The notes below the pieces were generated by a model. That model searched no databases. It was given only the letters and a program-made list of their open reading frames with translations, and was not told the origin of the DNA. 64,000 nucleotides of DNA from Lachnospiraceae bacterium (GTDB taxonomy: Bacteria > Bacillota > Clostridia > Lachnospirales > Lachnospiraceae). The position numbers and the translations under genes were made by a program. This document shows positions 7,804-15,547 of the stretch, in pieces. The stretch is taken from positions 124,001 through 188,000 of the forward strand of contig CABJAW010000009.1 in NCBI GenBank assembly GCA_902363665.1, read 5' to 3'. How positions within the stretch are numbered: position 1 is the first letter of the stretch; each line of letters opens with the position of its first letter.

Positions 7804-9270
7804 ATGGAAAAATTTGATTTATACAAAGACATTCAGTCGCGGACAGGCGGGGAGATCTATGCTGGAATTGTAGGTCCGGTACGGACTGGAAAGTCTGCAT
7901 TTGCGCGTAAGTTTGTGGAACATCTCGTACTGCCGGAACTTTCTGAACAGGAGCGCGCCATAACGAAAGACACGATGCCGTCGAGTGCTTCCGGCCGGAC
8001 GGTGACGACAGTAGAACCAAAGTTTATTCCACGCAGCGCAGTGGAGATCGCGGCAGGGGACGGAACAGTGATGCGTGTGCGGGTCGTGGACTGCGTTGGA
8101 TTTCTGGTGCCGGGGGCGGAGGGAACGGAGGAAAATCAGATGCCGCGCATGGTAAAGACACCATGGCTGGAGACACCGGTGCCGTTTCAGGAGGCGGCGC
8201 GGATCGGAACGCAGAAAGTCATCCGGGATCATGCGACAATTGGAATTGTGATCACGACGGACGGAAGCTTTGGAGAACTGCCGCGCAGCAGTTTTCTGGA
8301 GGCGGAAAAAGAGACGATCACAGAGCTTCAGAAAATTGGAAAACCGTTTCTCGTGATTGTAAATTCTGCAGAACCGTCAGGAGAGGCAGCGCTTGATACG
8401 GCGCAGTACCTGAAGGAGCAGTATCATGTTACACCGATGATCCTCAACTGCGAAAAAATGGGGAAACGGGAGCTGAATGAGGTATTTGAGCAATTTCTTC
8501 TGGAGTTCCCTCTGACAAGAGTGATCTTCCACATACCGGGTTGGGCGGAGACACTGGAGGAAGATCACTGGCTGAAACACGATCTGTTTCAGAGTGTGAA
8601 AAAGACAATGGAGCATTTAAACACGGTGCGCGATATATACCAGGAGGCAGCGAATGTGACGAGCCCCTATGTGCGGCAGTCAAAGCTGGAAAAGGTTGAT
8701 CTTGCGGATGGTACGGCGGAAATCAGTCTGGTGATCCAGGATGCGCTGTATTATCAGATCCTGAGCGAGATGACAGGAGCTGATATCCGAAGCGAGTATC
8801 AGCTGATTGCGATTGTGAGGGAGATGGCAAAGCGGAAAAAAGAGTATGAGGCGATCTCTGCGGCGTTAGAAGCCGTCCGGCAGACCGGGTATGGCGTTGT
8901 CGTACCGCTAAAAGAGGAAATCCAGATGGAGGAACCGGCCGTGATCCGGCAGGGGAACCGCTACGGGGTCAAGTTGCGCGCCACCTCTCCCTCCATCCAT
9001 CTGATCCGCGCCGAGATCGAAACGGAGATTGCGCCGCTTGTCGGAAGCGAGGAACAGGCAAAGGATCTAATTTCTTATATGAAGGGAGACGGTGATGCAC
9101 AGAGTATGTGGAATACGCTGATCTTTGGAAAATCGGTGGAGCAGATGGTGGAGGATGGAATCCGCACGAAGCTGGCATCAATCGGTGAGGAGAGCCGTCA
9201 GAAGCTGCAGGAAACGATGAAGCGGATTGTAAATGAATCACGTGGCCGGCTGATCTGCATTATTCTATAG
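7804..9270 (+). CDS. spoIVA: Stage IV sporulation protein A (spore coat basement ATPase)
   Basis: 488 residues, close to the 492 of the Bacillus protein, and collinear from the first residue (MEKFDLYKDIQSRTGG). The Walker A motif GPVRTGKS lies near residue 24-31, and the VVDCVGF segment near residue 95 corresponds to Walker B. SpoIVA binds and hydrolyses ATP and polymerises on the outer forespore surface to anchor the coat. A candidate sigma-E promoter lies immediately upstream, inside the hydA terminator. The next gene has its own sigma-A-type promoter, so spoIVA is probably monocistronic. Confidence 0.95.
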   Translation: MEKFDLYKDIQSRTGGEIYAGIVGPVRTGKSAFARKFVEHLVLPELSEQERAITKDTMPSSASGRTVTTVEPKFIPRSAVEIAAGDGTVMRVRVVDCVGFLVPGAEGTEENQMPRMVKTPWLETPVPFQEAARIGTQKVIRDHATIGIVITTDGSFGELPRSSFLEAEKETITELQKIGKPFLVIVNSAEPSGEAALDTAQYLKEQYHVTPMILNCEKMGKRELNEVFEQFLLEFPLTRVIFHIPGWAETLEEDHWLKHDLFQSVKKTMEHLNTVRDIYQEAANVTSPYVRQSKLEKVDLADGTAEISLVIQDALYYQILSEMTGADIRSEYQLIAIVREMAKRKKEYEAISAALEAVRQTGYGVVVPLKEEIQMEEPAVIRQGNRYGVKLRATSPSIHLIRAEIETEIAPLVGSEEQAKDLISYMKGDGDAQSMWNTLIFGKSVEQMVEDGIRTKLASIGEESRQKLQETMKRIVNESRGRLICIIL

Positions 9271-9277
9271 GTTTCAA

Positions 9278-9306
9278 TTGACAAAAAAGGAAATGAGTTT
9301 TATAAT
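9278..9306 (+). promoter_or_regulatory. Sigma-A promoter of the SleB-type hydrolase
   Basis: A consensus TTGACA (9278-9283), 17-base spacer and TATAAT (9301-9306), 41 bases before the ATG. Confidence 0.85.
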
Positions 9307-9347
9307 GTGAATTAAATGTTACAAAAAAGTTACAGAAGGAGAGAATT

Positions 9348-10637
9348 ATGTCAGCACGACACAAAAACGGGATAAAAAAGTACGCAGCAGCTGTTTTTTT
9401 TCTGGTTCTGATGCTCGGATTGAATGTGAATGCGTCGGCAGCGACCTGGAAATTAAATGCGAACGGTACATATTCCTGTTATGAGAATGGAAAACTGGTA
9501 AGAAACAAATGGATTACACAGGGGGGCAACCGCTATTACGTCAATTCAAGCGGAATTCGTCAGACTGGCTGGCTGTTCAGCGGCGGTAAATGGTACTTTT
9601 TCATCAAATCAAGCGGAGCACTTCTGAAAAACAGCTGGCTGACTTCGGAGAAAAAGATTTACTGCGCCGGATCAGACGGAGCAATGTATGCTGGTGGAAT
9701 GCGGAGGATCAACAACAAATCAGGAAGCTATTATTACGCGTTCAGTGCACGTGGAATCCGGCTGACTGGTATGCGCACCTACGGCGGCAAGACGTATTTC
9801 TTTGAGACGAAGGCAGATGGAATGCGTCCGGATCAGAGCAGCCAGGGACGTATGGTTACTTCTCAGTGGCGTACCTGGAAAAGCAATCAGTATTACTTCA
9901 CTTCAAATGGTGCAGCGGCAAAGAACCAGAGGGTGGGACTGTATTATGTGAATGCAAACGGCGTGCGCGTAAAAAACACCTGGAAAGGCAGCCGCTATTA
10001 TGGAAGTACAGGAAAAGCAGTATCCGGACTGCAGACGATTGGCGGCGTATACTATTATTTCAATACGAAGACGTACGAAAAGGTGACCAATACCACAGTG
10101 AAGACTGGTGGTGTGACGTACGTATTTGATTCAGAAGGAAAAGGTACGATCAGGAAGGAAGATAAAGCACCGGCTACGACAGTAAATGTGCAGAGCACCT
10201 ATTATACGGATAAGTATGTAGATGATGAGACGCTGCTTGCCTCCATCATTTACTGTGAGTCCGGCAATCAGCCGTATGCAGGGCAGCTTGGCGTCGGGCT
10301 TGTCATTATGAACCGTGTTTACGACAGCAGATTTCCATCGAAGCTGCGTGAGGTCGTTTATCAGAAAAGTCAGTTCTCGCCGACCTTCGACGGTGCACTT
10401 ACAAGAGCGCTCAATAATCCGTCGCTTGTGACGGCAAGCTGCAGGAAAGCAGCAGCAGATATCATGAAGCGTATGCAGACGCACCGGAGCGGTGAAAAGG
10501 TATATCTTTCCATAAACGGGAAAAATACGCTGTTTCCGCATCTCTTCTTTATGACACCGGCAGCTTATCGCAGACTGGGGCTTTCCTCAAGATACGTGCA
10601 GATCGGTGGACACGTATTCTTTACCAGCTGGGGCTGA
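9348..10637 (+). CDS. Secreted cell-wall hydrolase: choline-binding-type repeats plus SleB domain
   Basis: 429 residues. An N-terminal signal peptide (about 1-32, ending NASAA) is followed by a row of aromatic/glycine repeats of the choline- or glucan-binding type (about 33-265; for example GNRYYVNSSGIRQTGW). The C-terminal domain (about 290-429) matches the SleB/CwlJ hydrolase family (PF07486); YCESGNQPYAGQLGVG holds the conserved glutamate. The family cleaves peptidoglycan, often spore cortex. Here a vegetative-type promoter and wall-anchoring repeats suggest action at the cell wall instead. GAAGGAGAGAATT precedes the ATG. Confidence 0.85.
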   Translation: MSARHKNGIKKYAAAVFFLVLMLGLNVNASAATWKLNANGTYSCYENGKLVRNKWITQGGNRYYVNSSGIRQTGWLFSGGKWYFFIKSSGALLKNSWLTSEKKIYCAGSDGAMYAGGMRRINNKSGSYYYAFSARGIRLTGMRTYGGKTYFFETKADGMRPDQSSQGRMVTSQWRTWKSNQYYFTSNGAAAKNQRVGLYYVNANGVRVKNTWKGSRYYGSTGKAVSGLQTIGGVYYYFNTKTYEKVTNTTVKTGGVTYVFDSEGKGTIRKEDKAPATTVNVQSTYYTDKYVDDETLLASIIYCESGNQPYAGQLGVGLVIMNRVYDSRFPSKLREVVYQKSQFSPTFDGALTRALNNPSLVTASCRKAAADIMKRMQTHRSGEKVYLSINGKNTLFPHLFFMTPAAYRRLGLSSRYVQIGGHVFFTSWG

Positions 10638-10674
10638 TAGAAGCAGCAAAAATATTTTCAGAAATAAAACAGGC

Positions 10675-10716
10675 AGAAAGCAAAATCGAACATATGATTG
10701 ATTTTGCTTTCTTTTT
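10675..10716 (+). terminator. Intrinsic terminator after the SleB-type hydrolase gene
   Basis: AGAAAGCAAAATC (10675-10687) pairs perfectly with GATTTTGCTTTCT (10700-10712) and is followed by T residues. Confidence 0.85.
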
Positions 10717-10726
10717 GTGTTAAAAT
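10698..10726 (+). promoter_or_regulatory. Sigma-A promoter of ruvAB
   Basis: TTGATT (10698-10703), 17-base spacer, TAAAAT (10721-10726). The -35 overlaps the 3' arm of the preceding terminator, so the two signals share bases. Confidence 0.7.
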
Positions 10727-10789
10727 ACGGAAGAGTAAATCGGAAACCGTGATGCGGAAGAACAGATAAAAAATAAAAGGAAAAATACA

Positions 10790-11410
10790 ATGATTGCATA
10801 TTTAAAAGGTATCATAGCAGAAGTAACACCGACCAGACTGGTGCTGGAGGTCAATCATATCGGATATGAAATTTTCATTTCGGCGCGCGAAGCCTCTGAG
10901 CTTCCGAGGCGTGGGGAGGAAGTGAAGATCTATACGTATTTCAATGTAAGAGAAGATGCGATGCAGCTGTTCGGTTTTCAGTCGGAGGATGACCTGGAGA
11001 TGTATAAGCTGCTTTTGAATGTAAATGGAGTCGGACCGAAAGCTGCACTTGGGATTTTGTCTGTGCTCACAGCGGATGATGTCCGGTTTGCAGTGCTTTC
11101 CGATGATGCGAAAGCGATTGCAAAGGCACCGGGGATTGGCATGAAGACGGCAAAGAAGCTGATCCTGGAATTAAAGGACAAATTTACGCTGGAAGAGGCA
11201 TTTGAGAAGAAGCTGGAAAACGGCGCATCCGGAGCTGAGCCGGGAGCAGTCGTTGAGAGTGATGCAAAGACAGAGGCGGTTCAGGCACTCACGGCGCTTG
11301 GCTACGCGAACAGTGATGCACTGCGTGCGGTGCGTCGGGCGGAGATCACGGAGGACATGGATACAGAGACGATACTGAAGCTGGCATTAAAGCAGCTGGC
11401 TTTTCTGTAA
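10790..11410 (+). CDS. ruvA: Holliday junction branch migration protein RuvA
   Basis: 206 residues, the usual length. It starts MIAYLKGIIAEVTPTRLVLEV, followed by the N-terminal OB fold. Helix-hairpin-helix motifs are visible at NGVGPKAALGIL (near 76) and PGIGMKTAKKLILEL (near 111), and a C-terminal RuvB-contacting domain begins near 155. RuvA holds four-way junctions for the RuvB motor. AAAGGAAAAATACA precedes the ATG, and ruvB follows after 9 bases. The resolvase in this window is RecU (51540-52073), the usual Firmicute replacement for RuvC. Confidence 0.97.
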   Translation: MIAYLKGIIAEVTPTRLVLEVNHIGYEIFISAREASELPRRGEEVKIYTYFNVREDAMQLFGFQSEDDLEMYKLLLNVNGVGPKAALGILSVLTADDVRFAVLSDDAKAIAKAPGIGMKTAKKLILELKDKFTLEEAFEKKLENGASGAEPGAVVESDAKTEAVQALTALGYANSDALRAVRRAEITEDMDTETILKLALKQLAFL

Positions 11411-11419
11411 GGAGAAACT

Positions 11420-12421
11420 ATGGGCAAAGAACGAAGAATTATTACGACAGATGTCACGGAGGACGACGTCCGGATTGAGCCGGGGCTGCGCCCCAAACGT
11501 CTGGCGGATTATATCGGTCAGGAGAAGGCAAAGAATACACTGAAGATCTTTATAGAGGCGGCAAAGCAGCGTCATGATTCGCTGGATCACGTGCTGCTGT
11601 ACGGCCCGCCGGGACTTGGAAAGACGACGCTTGCCGGGATCGTGGCGAATGAAATGGGGGTCAATATCAAGATCACATCCGGCCCTGCGATTGAGAAGCC
11701 TGGAGATATCGCGGCAATCTTAAATGGACTGCAGGAAGGGGATGTGCTGTTCGTTGATGAGATCCACCGGTTGAACCGCCAGGTGGAGGAGGTGCTTTAT
11801 CCGGCGATGGAGGACTTTGTGATTGATATCATGATTGGAAAAGGCCCGGCAGCCCGTTCCATCCGGCTGGATCTGCCGAAATTTACACTGATCGGAGCGA
11901 CAACGCGGGCCGGTATGCTGACTGCGCCGCTGCGCGACCGCTTCGGTGTGGTCCATCATCTGGAATTTTATACGGAAAAAGAGCTGCAGACGATTGTAAA
12001 CCGTTCTGCTGCGGTGCTTCAGGTCGAGATTGACAACCGCGGTGCGCTCGAGATTGCAAAGCGTTCCCGTGGTACGCCGCGTCTGGCAAACCGTCTGTTA
12101 AAGCGTGTCCGTGACTATGCACAGGTGCGCTATGACGGGAGGATTACTGCGCCGATCGCATCGGAGGCACTGGATCTGATGGAGGTAGACCGGTATGGAT
12201 TGGATCGCACGGACCGCGCACTTCTAGAGCTGATTATTGATAAATTTGGAGGAGGGCCGGTTGGGCTTGATACGCTTTCTGCTGCGATCGGCGAGGATTC
12301 CGGGACGATCGAAGACGTTTACGAGCCGTATCTGATCAAAAACGGATTTATCAACCGTACGCCGAAAGGCCGCGTGGCGACGGATCTTGCCTATGAGCAC
12401 CTGCAAAGAAAAAGGTTGTAA
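11420..12421 (+). CDS. ruvB: Holliday junction branch migration ATPase RuvB
   Basis: 333 residues, full length. Walker [10 protein letters not shown] (near 56-64), Walker [10 protein letters not shown] (near 110), sensor 1 GATTRAG (near 155) and the arginine finger region LRDRFG (near 170) are all present, followed by the C-terminal winged helix. RuvB forms hexameric rings on either side of RuvA and pulls DNA through the junction. AAGGAGAAACT precedes the ATG. It is co-transcribed with ruvA. Confidence 0.97.
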   Translation: MGKERRIITTDVTEDDVRIEPGLRPKRLADYIGQEKAKNTLKIFIEAAKQRHDSLDHVLLYGPPGLGKTTLAGIVANEMGVNIKITSGPAIEKPGDIAAILNGLQEGDVLFVDEIHRLNRQVEEVLYPAMEDFVIDIMIGKGPAARSIRLDLPKFTLIGATTRAGMLTAPLRDRFGVVHHLEFYTEKELQTIVNRSAAVLQVEIDNRGALEIAKRSRGTPRLANRLLKRVRDYAQVRYDGRITAPIASEALDLMEVDRYGLDRTDRALLELIIDKFGGGPVGLDTLSAAIGEDSGTIEDVYEPYLIKNGFINRTPKGRVATDLAYEHLQRKRL

Positions 12422-12443
12422 TTCCCTGAGAATTGTTTATAAT
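12416..12443 (+). promoter_or_regulatory. Possible promoter of zapA
   Basis: TTGTAA (12416-12421, overlapping the ruvB stop), 16-base spacer and TATAAT (12438-12443), 58 bases before the zapA start. Confidence 0.45.
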
Positions 12444-12500
12444 GTTTTATGATATGGTTTACGTACAAAGGGGAATTTACAGCGAAAGGAACAGGCTTTT

Positions 12501-12911
12501 ATGTCATCCAAAAATAAAACACAGGTAATTATTGCAGGAAAAATCTATACGTTGAGTGGCTATGAGAGTGAGGAATACCTGCAGAAGGTAGCGGCATATC
12601 TCAATGGAAAGATTACAGAATTCAGAGGAATGGACGGGTATCACAGGCTGTCGCAGGAGATGCGGTCAATTCTTATGAATCTGAATATAGCAGATGATTA
12701 CTTTAAAGTGCGCAAAAAGATCGAAGAGCTGGAAGAAGAACTGTCGGAGAAAGAAAAAGAATTATATGAGTTTCGGCATGAGATGATCACGACGCAGGTT
12801 CGGCTTGAAAATGCAGAGAAAGAAAAAAATGCGCTGGAAGAGAAAAATGCACAGCTTCAGGAAGAACTGATCCGGCTTCGGGCGCAGACCGATAAAACGG
12901 AAGAGAAGTAA
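12501..12911 (+). CDS. zapA: Cell division protein ZapA
   Basis: 136 residues. The first 95 residues match the ZapA fold (KTQVIIAGKIYTLSGYESEEYLQKVAAYLN), and the rest is a long Glu/Lys-rich coiled coil, longer than in the roughly 85-110-residue Bacillus and Escherichia proteins. ZapA cross-links FtsZ filaments at the division site. AAAGGAACAGGCTTTT precedes the ATG. It lies between ruvAB and the U32 protease gene. Confidence 0.88.
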   Translation: MSSKNKTQVIIAGKIYTLSGYESEEYLQKVAAYLNGKITEFRGMDGYHRLSQEMRSILMNLNIADDYFKVRKKIEELEEELSEKEKELYEFRHEMITTQVRLENAEKEKNALEEKNAQLQEELIRLRAQTDKTEEK

Positions 12912-12944
12912 AAACAGGTAAAGCGCAGAGAAGCTGCATAACAG

Positions 12945-12998
12945 GTACTCTCGGAATCTTCACACAAATTAACTGCAAAAAGATTCCGGGAGTACATT
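12945..12998 (+). terminator. Intrinsic terminator-like hairpin after zapA
   Basis: GTACTCTCGGAATCTT pairs with AAGATTCCGGGAGTAC (16 bp with G-T pairs), followed by ATTTATT. The tail is weak in T. Confidence 0.6.
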
Positions 12999-13038
12999 TA
13001 TTCCATACAAAAGTGGAAAATAATGGCAGACTGTAAAT

Positions 13039-13060
13039 GCGGACTGTAATGTCCGCTTTA
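13039..13060 (+). repeat. Short leader hairpin repeat (family D, copy 1)
   Basis: GCGGAC-TGTAAT-GTCCGC followed by TTTA, 25 bases before the U32 protease start. Related GCGGA...TCCGCTTT hairpins stand at 19762, 36711, 56160 and 63290. Confidence 0.5.
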
Positions 13061-13084
13061 TGACGGAAAAGACGGAGGAAAGAT

Positions 13085-15544
13085 ATGGTAGAATTACTTG
13101 CGCCTGCAGGAAGTTATGAAAGTCTGTGCGCAGCGGTAAATGCAGGAGCGGATGCAGTATATATTGGCGGCAGCAGGTTTGGTGCAAGAGCTTATGCAGA
13201 TAATCCGGGGGAAGAGGCGCTGCTGCGCGGGATTGATTACTGCCATCTGCACGGAAGAAAACTGTATCTGACTGTGAATACGCTTCTGAAAGAACGGGAA
13301 CTGGAAGAACAGCTGTATGATTATATCCGCCCGTATTACTGTGAAGGGCTGGACGGCGTGATCGTACAGGATTTTGGCGTGGTGCGTTTTCTGAAAGAAT
13401 ATTTTCCGCAGCTTCCGCTCCATGCGAGCACACAGATGACGGTGACCGGAGCGGATGGAGCAGAGCTTCTAAAAAGAGAGGGACTGACGCGTATCGTACC
13501 GGCCAGGGAACTGTCGCTTGATGAGATCCGCAGCATTATCACGAAGACCGGCCTGGAGGTGGAGACATTCATTCACGGTGCGATGTGCTACTGCTATTCT
13601 GGTCAGTGTCTGTTCAGCAGTATGATCGGAGGCAGGAGCGGAAACCGCGGCCGGTGTGCACAGCCGTGCCGGTTGCCGTATCAGCTGCAGGGCAGTACAG
13701 ATGGGAGAAAACAGCCATACGTGCTGAGCATGAAGGATCTGTGTGCAGATGAGAGCATCGGAGAGCTGATCGATGCAGGAATCACATCGTTCAAGATCGA
13801 GGGACGGATGAAACGTCCGGAGTATACGGCGGGCGTGGTGAGTGTCTACCGCAGAAGGATCGACCAGTATCTGGAAAACGGAAAAAAACGCCCGGTATCG
13901 GAGAAAGAACATCGCATTTTGCTCGATCTTTATAACCGCGGAGGCTTTTCAAATGGTTATTATCATCAGTACAACGGCCCTGAAATGATGTCGATGGAGC
14001 GGCCAAATCATTTTGGCACGGCGGCCGCAAAGGTAGTTTCTGAGAAAAAGGGGACACTGATGCTGGAAGCGCTTGAACCGCTTTATAAAGGTGATGTGCT
14101 GGAACTCCATGACAGTGAAGGAACGCTCACGCTTGGCCAGGAGGTACGAAAAGGGAAGACCGTATCCCTGCGTGCAGCCGGGATCCGGTGCCGTGCTGGC
14201 AGCATATTTCACCGGACGAAATGTGTGCATCTTCTGGAAACACTGGAGGAGCAGTATCTAAGAAAAGGAATTCAGGAAAAAATTAAGGGTGAATTAATGA
14301 TTTCCATCGGAAGCCCTGCTATACTAAGCGTAATGTGCGGTGCCAGGACAGTCACAGTCTGTTCCGGGCAGACTGCTTCGGCGGCTCAGACGCATCCAGT
14401 GCAGGAAGCAGATCTTCGCAGACAGATGGAAAAAACCGGAAATACGCCGTTTGTATTTGAGCAGCTGAACATTACGATGGAGGGCGCACTGTTCTTTCCG
14501 CTGCGCGAGATCAATGAGCTGAGACGGTGCGCGTTAGAGCAGCTTGAAAAATCACTGCTGGCGCGGGCAAGGCGCTGTGATGCGAAAGAACATATACAGA
14601 AGAAGGACGAAGGATACTGCGGCACAAAGGAGAAAGAATCATTTAAAACGGATCGGAACGCAGCTGAGAAATACAGTGACAGAAAAGAAAATAAGACTGT
14701 CACCGGATTTTCTTACTCTGTTGCAGTAATGACCGGCAAGCAGCTGGAAGCGGTACTGGACTATGTAAATTCCGCCGCGCAGACGAACTGTATCCGGGTT
14801 GTCTATCTGGACTTTCTGATTGCGGCGCAGGGAAGATATGGCATAGATGCAGGGCAGCTGTCTGCCTGTATCCGGTCCGTGAAGGATGCAGGGCTGATTT
14901 GCAGGATCAATCTGCCGCCGGTGCTTCGGCAGGGAGACCGGACACTGCTGGAACAAAAAGAAATTGATGACGCATTAAAGCAGGCAGATGGATTTCTGGT
15001 CCACACGCTGGATGAGCTTGGCTTCGTACGGCGTGTCTTCACGGATAAGTATCTGGTTTCTGATGATACGTTTTATGCATACAACCGCCGGTCACAGCGC
15101 TTTCTGCGGGAGCACGGAATTTCACAGCTTACGCTGCCTGCCGAGCTGAATGCAAGAGAACTGCAGACACTCGATACCTGCGGCAGTGAACTTGTTGTGT
15201 ACGGATATCAGGCATTTATGCATTCTGTCCAGTGTGTGCTTAAAAATACAGCAGGGTGTACGGCAAAGCCAGTGATTTTGTGGATGAAAGACCGAAAACA
15301 GTCGCTTCTGCCGGTGCGAAATCGCTGTGTGACGTGCTGCAATACCGTTTACAATGCGCTGCCGCTGGATCTTGGCGGATGCGAGAATGAGATCCGGGCG
15401 CTTTCCCCGAAAAGTCTGCGCCTTTCTTTTACGATTGAGAGCGGGGAAGAGACACGGGCAGTACTGGAGCGTTTTGCAAGAGACAGACTGCAGCAGGGTG
15501 ATACAGGAGGAACCAGAGGACATTTCAGAAGAGGGGTCGAGTAA
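13085..15544 (+). CDS. U32 family peptidase / tRNA-rRNA hydroxylation-type protein, long form
   Basis: 819 residues, the long two-domain form. The N-terminal TIM-barrel half contains the U32 signature near residues 160-175 (VETFIHGAMCYCYSGQC) followed by GNRGRCAQPCRLPY with conserved cysteines. The second half (about 540-819) is a collagenase-like domain (DUF3656-type). Relatives in Escherichia coli (RlhA, TrhP) hydroxylate RNA bases, so the old protease name may be misleading. GACGGAGGAAAGAT precedes the ATG. It ends three bases before the RodA/FtsW-type gene. Confidence 0.88.
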   Translation: MVELLAPAGSYESLCAAVNAGADAVYIGGSRFGARAYADNPGEEALLRGIDYCHLHGRKLYLTVNTLLKERELEEQLYDYIRPYYCEGLDGVIVQDFGVVRFLKEYFPQLPLHASTQMTVTGADGAELLKREGLTRIVPARELSLDEIRSIITKTGLEVETFIHGAMCYCYSGQCLFSSMIGGRSGNRGRCAQPCRLPYQLQGSTDGRKQPYVLSMKDLCADESIGELIDAGITSFKIEGRMKRPEYTAGVVSVYRRRIDQYLENGKKRPVSEKEHRILLDLYNRGGFSNGYYHQYNGPEMMSMERPNHFGTAAAKVVSEKKGTLMLEALEPLYKGDVLELHDSEGTLTLGQEVRKGKTVSLRAAGIRCRAGSIFHRTKCVHLLETLEEQYLRKGIQEKIKGELMISIGSPAILSVMCGARTVTVCSGQTASAAQTHPVQEADLRRQMEKTGNTPFVFEQLNITMEGALFFPLREINELRRCALEQLEKSLLARARRCDAKEHIQKKDEGYCGTKEKESFKTDRNAAEKYSDRKENKTVTGFSYSVAVMTGKQLEAVLDYVNSAAQTNCIRVVYLDFLIAAQGRYGIDAGQLSACIRSVKDAGLICRINLPPVLRQGDRTLLEQKEIDDALKQADGFLVHTLDELGFVRRVFTDKYLVSDDTFYAYNRRSQRFLREHGISQLTLPAELNARELQTLDTCGSELVVYGYQAFMHSVQCVLKNTAGCTAKPVILWMKDRKQSLLPVRNRCVTCCNTVYNALPLDLGGCENEIRALSPKSLRLSFTIESGEETRAVLERFARDRLQQGDTGGTRGHFRRGVE

Positions 15545-15547
15545 ACG

